Shown here one piece after another: positions 43,087 to 51,933 of a stretch of 64,000 bases of DNA; position 1 is the stretch's first letter, and each line of letters opens with the position of its first letter. The stretch lies in NCBI GenBank assembly GCA_963666465.1, contig OY762824.1, positions 2,232,001 to 2,296,000 on the forward strand, written 5' to 3'. A model generated the notes under the pieces. That model saw only the letters and a program-made list of their open reading frames with translations, did not search any database and was not told the origin of the DNA. The DNA is from VXYL01 sp963666465. GTDB taxonomy: Bacteria; Pseudomonadota; Gammaproteobacteria; Pseudomonadales; Azotimanducaceae. The position numbers and the translations under genes were made by a program.

Positions 43087-44406
43087 TCAAGCCTCCGTCA
43101 CCTCCCCCCGCAGCGAGTTCGGCAAGGCCTCGGTGATCATCACCGGAACCAACTCGCCCACGAGATCCTTCCCGGCGCGGAAGTTGACCACCCGATTGTC
43201 CTCCGCGCGGCCCTGCAGCTGCCCCGGATCGAGCTTCGATGGTCCGGTCACGAGCACCGTGCAGGTCGTTCCCACCAACGCCTCCGCGTGTGCCGCAGCC
43301 TGGCGCCGAAGCTGATCCTGCAAGATCGCCAGCCGACGCTTCTTCACTTCCATCGGCGTCGGGTCCGGCAGCGTCGCGGCCGGCGTGCCTGGGCGCGGGC
43401 TGTAGATGAAGCTGAACGAGATGTCGTAGTCCACTTCGCGCACGAGATCGAGGGTCGCATCGAAGTCCCGGTCCGTCTCGCCGGGAAAGCCGACGATGAG
43501 GTCTGTGGAGAGATGGATGTCCGGCCTCGCCGCCCGGATGCGACGGATCTTCGACTTGTACTCGAGCGCCGTGTGGCCACGCTTCATCATCGCCAGCACC
43601 CGGTCGGAACCGGACTGGATCGGCAGATGCAGGTGGCTGACGAGCTCCGGAATGTCGCGATACGCCTCCACCAACGTGTCGGTGAACTCCACCGGGTGCG
43701 ACGTGGTGAAGCGAATACGGTCGATGCCCGGCACGTCTGCGGCATAGGCGATGAGTTCGGCGAGGTCCGCCTGGTCGCCGTCGATGGAACCGCGATAGGC
43801 GTTCACGTTCTGGCCGAGGAAGTTGATCTCCCGCGCGCCCTGCCGAGTCAGCGTCGTCACCTCGCGCATCACGTCCGCCACCGGGCGGCTCACCTCCTCG
43901 CCGCGGGTGTAGGGCACGACGCAGAAGCTGCAGTACTTGCTGCAGCCCTCCATCACCGAGACGTACGCGGACGGCCCTTCGGCACGCGGCGCCGGCAGTC
44001 GGTCGAACTTCTCGATTTCGGGGAAGCTCACGTCCACCACGGGTGCCTTGGAGGCGCGGGCGTCCTCGATCAGTTCCGGCAGCCGATGCAGTGTCTGCGG
44101 CCCGAACACCACGTCCACATAGGGTGCCCGCCGGGCGATGGCCTCGCCCTCCTGGCTCGCCACGCAGCCGCCGACGCCGATGACGACTCCCGGCCGGGCG
44201 CGCTTGAGCGCCTTCCAGCGGCCGAGTTCGTGAAACACCTTCTCCTGCGCCTTCTCGCGGATGGAGCAGGTATTGAGCAGGAGCACATCCGCCTGGTCCG
44301 GCGCGTCCACCAGCGCTGCCGAGTCGTTCTCGCGCAAGAGATCCGCCATGCGCGCCGAGTCGTACTCGTTCATCTGGCAGCCGTGGGTCTTGACGTAGAG
44401 CTTCAT
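43087..44406 (-). CDS. miaB: tRNA-2-methylthio-N6-dimethylallyladenosine synthase MiaB
   Basis: A 439-residue radical-SAM methylthiotransferase that modifies A37 of tRNAs. The N-terminal UPF0004 domain has its three iron-sulfur cysteines (THGCQMN; LLNTCSIREKA; VGGCVASQEG). The radical-SAM motif is EGCSKYCSFCVVPYTRGEE, and a TRAM domain ends it (VLVTGPSK ... GELVPVMITEA). AGGA lies about seven bases before the ATG. It diverges from a DUF1820 gene. The usual phoH partner lies 1.1 kb downstream beyond repeats. Confidence 0.97.
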   Translation of the reverse strand: MKLYVKTHGCQMNEYDSARMADLLRENDSAALVDAPDQADVLLLNTCSIREKAQEKVFHELGRWKALKRARPGVVIGVGGCVASQEGEAIARRAPYVDVVFGPQTLHRLPELIEDARASKAPVVDVSFPEIEKFDRLPAPRAEGPSAYVSVMEGCSKYCSFCVVPYTRGEEVSRPVADVMREVTTLTRQGAREINFLGQNVNAYRGSIDGDQADLAELIAYAADVPGIDRIRFTTSHPVEFTDTLVEAYRDIPELVSHLHLPIQSGSDRVLAMMKRGHTALEYKSKIRRIRAARPDIHLSTDLIVGFPGETDRDFDATLDLVREVDYDISFSFIYSPRPGTPAATLPDPTPMEVKKRRLAILQDQLRRQAAAHAEALVGTTCTVLVTGPSKLDPGQLQGRAEDNRVVNFRAGKDLVGELVPVMITEALPNSLRGEVTEA

Positions 44407-44477
44407 GCTTCGGTCCTGGGAGCTTGCGCTGCAAGAGAGCCTGCGCCGAAAGAGACTGTCGTGTCGGAGAGGGAAGC

Positions 44478-44546
44478 GTACGTCTTTTTCGCAGTTTCCG
44501 CGCCAGCGAAACTGCCAAGCCGCCGCGAAGCGGCGCCGGTCGCTTG
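44478..44546 (-). repeat. R5 paired-hairpin repeat, copy 2
   Basis: CGCAGTTTCCGCGCCAGCG followed by AAACTGC and GCCGCCGCGAAGCGGCGCC. It lies in the short space between the divergent miaB and DUF1820 genes and so probably inside their promoter region. Confidence 0.6.
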
Positions 44547-44603
44547 AAAAATGTCGGGCATTGCCGGTAAATGGCGCCAAGCCAAGCCAAGGCCGCTGCG
44601 ACC

Positions 44604-44933
44604 ATGAGCGACGACAAGAGCCACATCTATCGCATCTATTTCCACAGCCACGGGCAGATCTACGAGGTGTACGCACACTCGATCTACCAGAGCGACCTCT
44701 ACGGCTTCGTGGAGATCGAGGACTACATCTTCGGCAAGAAGTCGAAGATGGTGATCGATCCGAGCGAGGACAAGCTGCGCACCGAGTTCGAGAGCGTGCA
44801 GCGCAGCTACATCCCGATGCATGCGGTGATCCGCATCGACGAGGTGGAGAAGGAAGGCACGGCGAAGATCACCGACAGCAAGGGCAGCAACATCACGCCC
44901 TTCCCAATGCCCATGCCCGACAAGAAAGGCTGA
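44604..44933 (+). CDS. DUF1820 family protein
   Basis: A 109-residue soluble protein of unknown function. The conserved start SHIYRIYFHSHGQIYEVYAH and segments YGFVEIEDYIFG and QRSYIPMHAVIRIDEVEKEG are family-like. It is often found next to miaB in Pseudomonas-type genomes, as here. I choose ATG 44604 (MSDDKSHIY) over an upstream ATG at 44571. The crotonase gene follows after 20 bp. Confidence 0.88.
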   Translation: MSDDKSHIYRIYFHSHGQIYEVYAHSIYQSDLYGFVEIEDYIFGKKSKMVIDPSEDKLRTEFESVQRSYIPMHAVIRIDEVEKEGTAKITDSKGSNITPFPMPMPDKKG

Positions 44934-44953
44934 CGCCCCACAAGGGAGGAACC

Positions 44954-45742
44954 ATGACAGACGCCGCACCCGAAGACCCCGCCGAACTCGTGCTCAAAGA
45001 GCGCCGCGGCCATGTGCTGGTGCTTGCCCTCAATCGGCCCCGACGCCACCACGCCCTCAATCGCGCCCTCGCAGGGAGTCTTGCGCAGGCGTTGCAGGCC
45101 GCCGAGGCGGACGAGGAGGTGCGGGTTGTGGTACTGACCGGCAGCGGCAGCAAGGCGTTCTGCGCCGGCGCCGACATGCTGGAGGTGTCGGGCGTCGGGC
45201 CAACTTCCACGCCGCCGAGCGGCGAGCAGCCCACCGGCGCGGCCGGCAATGCCTACGCCGCACTGGCGGCCATGTCCTGCCCCGTGATCGCAGCCGTGAA
45301 CGGCTATTGCTACGGCGGCGGCGCCCACCTCGCCATCGGCTGCGACATCCGCCTCGCCTCCACCACCGCGACCTTCCGACTGCCCGGCGCCGAATACGGC
45401 CTCGTGGTGGCCGCCGCAACCCTGCCGCGCTTGGTAGGGGCAGCCAAGGCCAAGGAACTCATCTACACCACCCGTCGCTTCGACGCCGCCGAAGCGCACC
45501 GATGGGGCCTCGTCAGCACGGTACACAAACCGGAAGACCTGATGCCGGCAACCCTCGACATGGCGGCGCAGGTAGCGGCCAACTCGCCAGCCGCGGTGCA
45601 GGCGTCCAAGGCGGTGATCGACGCCGCCACGCTGTCCGAGGAAGCGGATGCGCTGGAGCTCGACTACAACCGCAAGCTGCGCGGGAGCCCGGAACAGTCT
45701 CGGCGCTTCCGCGACGCAACACGTCGCGTAACGGGGCGTTGA
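44954..45742 (+). CDS. Enoyl-CoA hydratase/isomerase family protein
   Basis: A 262-residue crotonase-fold enzyme acting on acyl-CoA. The oxyanion-hole segments are SKAFCAGADM and GYCYGGGAHLAIGCDIRLAS. Glu in PGAEYGL and Glu in AKELIYTTRRF match the two catalytic Glu positions of crotonase, so hydratase activity is plausible. GGGAGGA lies just before the ATG. The substrate is unknown. Confidence 0.9.
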   Translation: MTDAAPEDPAELVLKERRGHVLVLALNRPRRHHALNRALAGSLAQALQAAEADEEVRVVVLTGSGSKAFCAGADMLEVSGVGPTSTPPSGEQPTGAAGNAYAALAAMSCPVIAAVNGYCYGGGAHLAIGCDIRLASTTATFRLPGAEYGLVVAAATLPRLVGAAKAKELIYTTRRFDAAEAHRWGLVSTVHKPEDLMPATLDMAAQVAANSPAAVQASKAVIDAATLSEEADALELDYNRKLRGSPEQSRRFRDATRRVTGR

Positions 45743-45896
45743 TGGGACGCTTCGGGTCAGCCGAGAGGATGCCTGCGTGGCGTTCGGCAGCTAGCTTCCA
45801 GCCTTTGGCGAGGCTCTGATCGACCGCATTGGCGCGGCCTCCCCCTCGGAAAGGCGTCTCGTCGCCCTCGCTACGCGCACTCATGAATACTCCGGG
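45743..45896. other. Gap ending in an IS1380-end-like sequence
   Basis: No gene seen. It runs into TCATGAATACTCCGGGCTAG (45881-45900), which differs by one base from the IS1380 end at 1578-1597. No transposase is attached. Confidence 0.45.
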
Positions 45897-46012
45897 CTAG
45901 CGCCACAGGAAACCGTTGCCTTTCGGCAACGCTTCCTGCCCCAGCCCAGGCCGTCCTGTCACCCTGTCGGCATTCGGCAGCTTGCGCCGTCCGAAGTCCG
46001 ACAGGCTGCTAG
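45897..46012 (-). repeat. R2 element, copy e, CTAG at both ends
   Basis: CTAGCGCCACAGGAAACCGT (45897) to CGACAGGCTGCTAG (46012). The terminal CTA at 46009-46011 is the complement of the TAG stop of the alpha/beta hydrolase. The left CTAG is shared with the IS1380-end-like sequence. Confidence 0.92.
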
Positions 46013-46908
46013 TCGCGGATCCCCCCGGCCATCTTCCGCAGTTCCTCCACGAACGCCTGCGGCTGGTCGAGGAAGACGTGGTGCTGGGCATCCCGGATCA
46101 TCGCCACCTTGGGCTCGCCGGGCAGGAGTTCGAGCATGTGTTCGAGGGTGCGGGCGGTGAAGGAGTCGCTGTTCTCGCCGTAGATGATGCCAACCGGCAT
46201 CGCCAGATCCGTGTAATCCTCCGGCTGCCGCTCGCCGCCCTTCAGGGTCATGGGCAGTTCCTCGTCGAACTTCCATGCCCAGCCGCCGCCATCGACGCGC
46301 ATGAGGGAGTTGCGGGCGATGTACTCCATCACGTAGTCGTTCTCGCATGGCTGCGGCGGGAACAGGCGGAAGCGCGCCTGGGCGGTTTCGCGGTCCGGAT
46401 AGGCCTTGGCGCGACCGCCGCCCATCATCGGGTAGTCCCGGGCTGGCTCGTCCGGCGCGCGAATGCCTGAATCCACCAGGATGAGCGCGCCGAAGCGGTG
46501 CGGGAAGAGGTTCGCTGCCTTCGCCGCCATCATGCCGCCGAAGCTGTGACCCACCGCGATCACGTCGTTGTCGAGCCCCGCGTCGTCGCAGACGGCGACG
46601 ATTTCGGCGGCGTAGGTCTCGGCGTCGTAGCCATAGCGATAGTCGGAGTCGCCCATGCCGGTGAGGTCCATGGCGGCGACGCGGTAGTCGTTCGCCAGTT
46701 GCGGGGCGATGAAGTCCCACCAACGCCGGTGCGCGTTCATGCCGTGGATCAGCAGCATGCCGGGCTTGCTGGCGTCGTCATGCCACGTCTGATACACGAC
46801 GTCGCACTCGTCCACTTCCACGGAATGCGCCTCGGACGGCGTCTCCACCGCCTGCCAGAACCAGTCCGGCACCGTGGTCTCCGTGCGTTCCCTGTCCCAA
46901 CGCGCCAT
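46009..46908 (-). CDS. Alpha/beta hydrolase
   Basis: A 299-residue hydrolase. LLIHGMNAHRRWWDFIAPQL is the oxyanion region, VIAVGHSFGGMMAAKAA holds the nucleophile Ser, and DAQHHVFLDQPQAF the catalytic His. I take ATG 46908 (MARWDRERTE); the open frame continues upstream without homology. It resembles epoxide-hydrolase or C-C-bond-hydrolase types, but the substrate is unclear. Its stop lies within the CTAG end of R2 copy e. Confidence 0.88.
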   Translation of the reverse strand: MARWDRERTETTVPDWFWQAVETPSEAHSVEVDECDVVYQTWHDDASKPGMLLIHGMNAHRRWWDFIAPQLANDYRVAAMDLTGMGDSDYRYGYDAETYAAEIVAVCDDAGLDNDVIAVGHSFGGMMAAKAANLFPHRFGALILVDSGIRAPDEPARDYPMMGGGRAKAYPDRETAQARFRLFPPQPCENDYVMEYIARNSLMRVDGGGWAWKFDEELPMTLKGGERQPEDYTDLAMPVGIIYGENSDSFTARTLEHMLELLPGEPKVAMIRDAQHHVFLDQPQAFVEELRKMAGGIRD

Positions 46909-47097
46909 CGCGCTCCGCCTGTCGTCTGCCTGAGTCGCCAAGCCAATCACGTCAACGCCGCATCGGCAAGGCGTTGCGGAAAACCGTCCGCCACCCACGA
47001 ACCGAGCACAGCCATTCAGACGCCACCAAGGGGCGCGGAACACACTTGGATTACACTCGCACCGAACAAGCGTTGTCTTGGTTGCAGGAGATCTGGA

Positions 47098-47337
47098 TTG
47101 GCGGAACCGAATATTGCGCAGAAAGCGCCCTATCGCATCGATGTGGAGGCGGGAGGCAGGTACTTCTGGTGTGCCTGCGGCAAGAGCGCGGATCAGCCGT
47201 TCTGCGATGGCTCGCATCAAGGCAGCGAATTCACCCCGGTGCGCTACGACGCCACGGAGGATGCCACGTTGTTCTTCTGCGGCTGCAAGCACACGGGCAA
47301 TGTGCCTTTGTGCGACGGTACGCACAACGACCTGTAA
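47098..47337 (+). CDS. Dual CDGSH iron-sulfur protein
   Basis: A 79-residue protein with two CDGSH-type [2Fe-2S] sites: FWCACGKSADQPFCDGSH and FFCGCKHTGNVPLCDGTH. Each has the Cys-X-Cys, Cys and His ligands of the zinc-finger CDGSH family (mitoNEET-like), which carries electrons or iron-sulfur clusters. It starts with TTG; GGAG lies seven bases upstream, which decides this start. It has no membrane anchor. It diverges from the hydrolase gene. Confidence 0.92.
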   Translation: MAEPNIAQKAPYRIDVEAGGRYFWCACGKSADQPFCDGSHQGSEFTPVRYDATEDATLFFCGCKHTGNVPLCDGTHNDL

Positions 47338-47492
47338 GCCCCGGCGCCCTGACATCCACGCGGGCTCGGCGACGTCAGGCAATGTGCGTCCGCCGGCGGG
47401 GCAATGGTGGAACTCGGCCGACAGGCGTCGAATCGGATTAGGGGAATCGAACTAGCACACGGACAGTCGGTGGCCCTGTCGCCGGCGAGCCA

Positions 47493-50369
47493 ATGAATAT
47501 GCGCGCCTCCATCCTGAGAAACCTGTTCAAGCGGAAGCCTCGGCTCGACCACGCCGAGGCGTCCGTCCGTCTTGCTGCGGTGGAGGCGCTCGGCGACGAC
47601 CAGGCCGTTCTCGGCCGGATGTTCCGAGACGACGACTCGAGAGAGGTTCGCCTGGCAGCTCTGGCGCGGCTCACAGACGCCAGCGCCATCGCCGCCGGAC
47701 TCGACGACCCCTCCACGCAAGCCGATGCCGCGCGTCGCCTCCTTGCCTTGACCGACGATCTGCCCAGCGACCTGCGTGCCCACGTGGCGGTGGCTCGAAT
47801 CGAATTGAGCGAGGCACAGGACGAGAGCGTTGCTGCTGCGGCCGCCGCCCGCATCGACGATCCCGAACAGCGCCTGGCTGCCCTGCTGAAGAATCCGAGC
47901 ACCCGCATTCGCGCCTCGGTGGTGGACGACGTGTGGGATGTGGATCTCCTTGCCGTGGTCGAGCGCGCCTCGCGAGGCCGCGACAAGGGGCTGTACCGCC
48001 TGGCGCGGGAACGCATCGCCGAGCAACGCAAGGGGCAGGCGAAGCGCCAGGACGAGCAGGCGGAATTGCAGCGTCTGTGTGCTGCGGCGGAGCAGGTGGC
48101 GAACGACGACCCGCACTACGACGCCAAGCGCGACGCCATCGAGCACGAATGGCAGCAACTGCTGCAAGCGGTGAAGAGCACCGATGCGAACCTGGCGCGG
48201 TTCGGCACCGCCACTCGCGACCTCGAGTCGCTGCAAGGGGGGCTTCCCGAGCGCCGGGCGCAAGCTCCCGAAGAGCCTCCGCCCATGCGAGAGGCGGAAC
48301 CCGAAGCCCCCGCAGACACGGAGACGCCCGAACCGACGCCCGCCGAACGTGTGCAGGCACTCATCGCACGTGCGGATCAGATCGTGGTCCATGACGCGTT
48401 GACGACGGATGCCGTCGCATCGCTGGCCGAGGAGCTCGAGGCGCTGCGGGACGCTCGGACCGGGCCGGAGGCGGAACCGGCGCCCGACGCAACCGAGCCG
48501 CCGACCGAAGCTGGCGTGGAGGAAGCGGTGGCAGTGGCCGATGCCGAATCCCCGGAAGTCGCCGCTCTGACACGCAAGGCCGGCCAACGGATTGCAGCTC
48601 TGCAACGCGCCTTGGAACTGCAGCCGAGCGCCGTCGAGCTTGCAGCGCAGTCGTTCCCGGAGCAGGCACAGGACGAGACGTGGCAGTCAATCTCCGAATG
48701 GCTCGGCGCTGCCCGTGACCTCAGGCGGGACGCGCGCGCGTTGCAGCGACGCTATGGCTGGCCCAAGGACATGCCGAAGCCGGCGCCGCTTGATGGCCTG
48801 GCCACGGTCCTCGCCCAAGCCAACACCGCAATCGAGATTGCCGGGCAGCGCCTGCAGGCGTTGGCGAAGGAAGTTGCGGACATCCTCGGCAAGTTCGAGA
48901 CCGCCATCGGCGAGGGGGCGGTGCGCGAGGCCATTGACCACGAGCGCACGGCGCGGGATCTCGTTCCCTTCGTGCCGCGGGATCGCGCCCGTTCGCTGCA
49001 GGCGCAGCTCGGCAGCCTTTCCACCCGGCTGCGGGAACTGCGCGACTGGCGCACCTTCGCCGAGAGCCCCAAGCGCGAGGGCTTGTGCGAACGCATGGAG
49101 GAACTGGCCGGCAAGCCCTTGGCGCCGCAACCGCAAGCCGATGAAGTGAAGTCTCTGCGGGCGCAGTGGAACGAGCTTGGTCGCGTCGCATCGCGTCGCG
49201 ATCAGGAATTGCAGCGACGCTTCGACGAGGCGGCCGAACGCGCCTTCGAGCCTTGCCGCGCGCATTTCGCGGAACTGTTCGAACGCCGTGCCTACAACCT
49301 GGAGCAACGTCGGACAATCGTCGATGTGCTCGAGGACTACGTTGCAAGCGAGCAGTGGCGGAGCAGCGACTGGACCGGCGTCGAGCGGGTGCTGCGCACG
49401 GCGCGTTCCGAGTGGCGCGGCTACTACCCGGTGGATCGTCGGGCGGGCCGCAAGGTGGAGGCGCGCTTCAACGAACTCACCGCCACCATTCACGATCACC
49501 TGAAGTCGCAATGGGACGCCAATTCGGCGCAGCTCGAATCCATCGTCGCCCAGGCGGCCGCAGCTCGGGCGTCGGAAGCGCCGCTGCCGGAACGCATCGA
49601 GGTGTTGAAGTCGCTGCAGCAGCAGTGGAAGGAGGCAGGGCCCGTGCCGCGCCGTGTCTCGCAGCGCCTTTGGCGCCAGTTCCGCGACGAATGCGACCCG
49701 GTTTTCGCGGAGCGGGAGGCGGCGCGTGAGGATCGGGCGGAGCAGTTCCGCAAAACCACGGGCGAAGCCGAGGCGCTGATCGACGAGCTGCGCGCCTTGG
49801 TGGACAGCACTTCGCCGTTGGACGAGCGCGAGGTGGCTGACTTGCGGGCGCGAACGGCCGCGACCGGCAACTTGCCGAGGCGCTTGCTGCGACGTCTCGA
49901 CGAGGCCGTCGCCGATGTGGAACACGCCCTCTCCGCGCAGCGTGCCGCCAGCAAGCGCGAGTCGGAGCTTGCCTGGCTTGCCAGGGTGGAGGAAGTGGAC
50001 CGCGCCTTCGCCGAGGCTGCGGCGAACGACCAGCTCGAGGCCTGGCGTGAAGCCGCCGGCGAATACGCATCGCTCTTTGCCGCCCGCTTCGAGGACGAGG
50101 ACGATGAAGAGGATGAGGATCCGCACCAACTCGCCGTCGTCAGCGAAATCGAGGCGGAGACGGCCTCGCCGGAGGCAGACCAGAACCTGCGCCTCGCGCT
50201 CTCCATCGAGCGTCTGAACGGCGACCTCAGCGGCGAGCGCAACGCATCCGCCGACCATCGTTCCCTTGCGCTGCGCTGGTGCGCAGCACCGGCGACGGCT
50301 GAGGAAGCGTTGCGAAAGCGCTTCTTCGAGGCGTTGCGGACGCTGGTGGCCGGACACGGAGGCTCCTGA
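47493..50369 (+). CDS. DUF349 coiled-coil protein with HEAT-like N-terminus
   Basis: A 958-residue protein. The N-terminal ~180 residues repeat short helices (ASVRLAAVEALGDD; REVRLAALARLTD; RIRASVVDDVWD) like HEAT units. The rest is highly charged, long alpha-helix, with several DUF349-type blocks around conserved Trp (SLRAQWNELGRVASRRDQEL; LKSLQQQWKEAGPVPRRVSQ). An acidic Pro/Ala-rich linker lies near 260-345. DUF349 proteins of this size occur in Gammaproteobacteria with no settled function. No membrane segment is visible. The glycosylase gene starts 5 bp after its stop. Confidence 0.85.
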   Translation: MNMRASILRNLFKRKPRLDHAEASVRLAAVEALGDDQAVLGRMFRDDDSREVRLAALARLTDASAIAAGLDDPSTQADAARRLLALTDDLPSDLRAHVAVARIELSEAQDESVAAAAAARIDDPEQRLAALLKNPSTRIRASVVDDVWDVDLLAVVERASRGRDKGLYRLARERIAEQRKGQAKRQDEQAELQRLCAAAEQVANDDPHYDAKRDAIEHEWQQLLQAVKSTDANLARFGTATRDLESLQGGLPERRAQAPEEPPPMREAEPEAPADTETPEPTPAERVQALIARADQIVVHDALTTDAVASLAEELEALRDARTGPEAEPAPDATEPPTEAGVEEAVAVADAESPEVAALTRKAGQRIAALQRALELQPSAVELAAQSFPEQAQDETWQSISEWLGAARDLRRDARALQRRYGWPKDMPKPAPLDGLATVLAQANTAIEIAGQRLQALAKEVADILGKFETAIGEGAVREAIDHERTARDLVPFVPRDRARSLQAQLGSLSTRLRELRDWRTFAESPKREGLCERMEELAGKPLAPQPQADEVKSLRAQWNELGRVASRRDQELQRRFDEAAERAFEPCRAHFAELFERRAYNLEQRRTIVDVLEDYVASEQWRSSDWTGVERVLRTARSEWRGYYPVDRRAGRKVEARFNELTATIHDHLKSQWDANSAQLESIVAQAAAARASEAPLPERIEVLKSLQQQWKEAGPVPRRVSQRLWRQFRDECDPVFAEREAAREDRAEQFRKTTGEAEALIDELRALVDSTSPLDEREVADLRARTAATGNLPRRLLRRLDEAVADVEHALSAQRAASKRESELAWLARVEEVDRAFAEAAANDQLEAWREAAGEYASLFAARFEDEDDEEDEDPHQLAVVSEIEAETASPEADQNLRLALSIERLNGDLSGERNASADHRSLALRWCAAPATAEEALRKRFFEALRTLVAGHGGS

Positions 50370-50374
50370 CAATC

Positions 50375-51001
50375 GTGTCGGCGAGTCGCGGCGGAGCACC
50401 GGTGCTCTCCGCGCCGGCACAGAGCATTGCTCGGTCGCTTTTCGACCGCGCGCCGGAAGAGGTGGCACCGGCGCTGGTCGGTGCGCTGCTTGCCCATGAC
50501 GACGTTGTCGGTCGCATTGTGGAAACCGAAGCCTATGCCGCCAGCGACGATCCGGCGGCGCACGCGTTCCGTGGCCGAACGGCGCGCACCGAAGTGCTGT
50601 TCGGGCCCGCAGGTCGGGCGTATGTGTTCCGCACCCGCCAGCACCACTGCCTGAACGTCGCCGTGCAGGAGTGCGGCGTACCCGGCTGCGTGCTGATCCG
50701 CGCCTTGGAGCCGGTGGCCGGAGTCGAAGTGATGCGAGCAAGGCGGGGCAAGGTGGATGATGGCCGCCTGACGAACGGTCCGGCAAAGTTGTGTCAGGCG
50801 TTGGACGTGGACATGCGCTGTTACGGGGACGATCTCTGCGACGGGAGAGGGCTTCGCTTGTTGCCGGGGACTGGGCCAAGGGCCTGTGTGGTGGCCGGTC
50901 CGCGAATCGGCATCACCGCAGCCAGAGACAGGCCGTGGCGCTTTTGCGACACACAAAGCCGCTTCGTCTCGCACCCACGACCACCGGCGATGCGTCGCTG
51001 A
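50375..51001 (+). CDS. mpg: DNA-3-methyladenine glycosylase (AAG/MPG type)
   Basis: A 208-residue base-excision glycosylase for alkylated and deaminated purines. RIVETEAYAASDDPAAHAFR holds the catalytic Glu, and GRAYVFRTRQHHCLNVAV and GPAKLCQALDVD are family blocks. It starts with GTG 5 bp after the DUF349 gene. R2 copy f starts 10 bp after its stop. Confidence 0.92.
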   Translation: MSASRGGAPVLSAPAQSIARSLFDRAPEEVAPALVGALLAHDDVVGRIVETEAYAASDDPAAHAFRGRTARTEVLFGPAGRAYVFRTRQHHCLNVAVQECGVPGCVLIRALEPVAGVEVMRARRGKVDDGRLTNGPAKLCQALDVDMRCYGDDLCDGRGLRLLPGTGPRACVVAGPRIGITAARDRPWRFCDTQSRFVSHPRPPAMRR

Positions 51002-51010
51002 CTCGACAGA

Positions 51011-51124
51011 CTAGCAGCCTGTCGGACTTCGGACGGCGCAAGCTGGCCGAATGCCGGCAGGGTGACAGGACGGCTTGGGCTGGGGCAGGAGGCGTTGCCG
51101 AATGGCAACGGTTCTTGTGGCGCT
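51011..51124 (+). repeat. R2 element, copy f
   Basis: CTAGCAGCCTGTCGGACTTC at the left; the right end reads TTCTTGTGGCGCTGGG, so the right CTAG is lost. A degenerate R1-type GGGAGGG hairpin follows to about 51185. Confidence 0.9.
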
Positions 51125-51271
51125 GGGATGTCTCCGGGAGGGAGGGGCCGTCTCGCCCTCCCTCCGGGGACGCGGCGCCCTTGAGATCACCGACGGGTGC
51201 AGGATCCCCTGGCCGCGCGAGTCAGGAGAGCCCCCTCCGAAGCCTTGCAAGAACTGCGTCCAAGGCCAGGC

Positions 51272-51766
51272 TCAAGCCGCAGAGTCCAGCCACTTGTGCA
51301 TCCGCACCGCCGCCTCCTGACCCTGGTAATAGCCGGGGATGGTCTTGCCGGGCGCGAATCCGGCATCGCGATAGAAGCGCTGGGCGCCGCGGTTGCGCGC
51401 GCGGACTTCGAGGTCGATGCGGGCAAGGCCGGCCGTGTGCGCCGTCAAGGTCAGCCAATCGAGCAGCTCCCGCCCCAGCCCCTGGCGGCGGCAGCGGGGA
51501 TCCACGGCAAGCAGGTTGAGGTGCCCGGTCTCGTAACCAAGCCGCATCGCCGCGAAGCCCATCAGTGTGCCTGGGGCGGCGTCTGGCAGCGGCGTTTGCA
51601 GCCGCGAGACGATTACGGAGGACTCGACGTCGCGAATCATGGCGCGGATCGCTTCGGGTCGCCAGCGCCATTGCAGGCCGCGCTCGATCTCGTCGCGTGA
51701 CATGCGGGCGATGTCGCCCGCATCGCGCATGGCGGCAAGTTCGATGGCGGTGAATCGCGTTTCCAT
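51272..51766 (-). CDS. GNAT acetyltransferase (RimI-like)
   Basis: A 164-residue N-acetyltransferase. The acetyl-CoA loop is LLAVDPRCRRQGLGRELLDW, with EVRARNRGAQRFYRDAGFAP at the C-terminus, as in RimI-type enzymes that acetylate protein N-termini. I choose ATG 51766 (METRFTAIEL). It diverges from the next crotonase gene. The exact substrate is not evident, so no symbol is given. Confidence 0.85.
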   Translation of the reverse strand: METRFTAIELAAMRDAGDIARMSRDEIERGLQWRWRPEAIRAMIRDVESSVIVSRLQTPLPDAAPGTLMGFAAMRLGYETGHLNLLAVDPRCRRQGLGRELLDWLTLTAHTAGLARIDLEVRARNRGAQRFYRDAGFAPGKTIPGYYQGQEAAVRMHKWLDSAA

Positions 51767-51933
51767 TGTATGGTTCAGTGCGTCAGCTTGCGTCGCACCG
51801 CTGGCCGGGGAGGGCAATCGTCCGAGGCGCGACGAGCCGCTTTCGCGAGCCCCGCGATGTGGCTCGTGGCAGCCATGCCGCCGTGCGGCGGGCCAATTGC
51901 GACACAGCGCGTCGTACACACAAGGAGCAAGGT

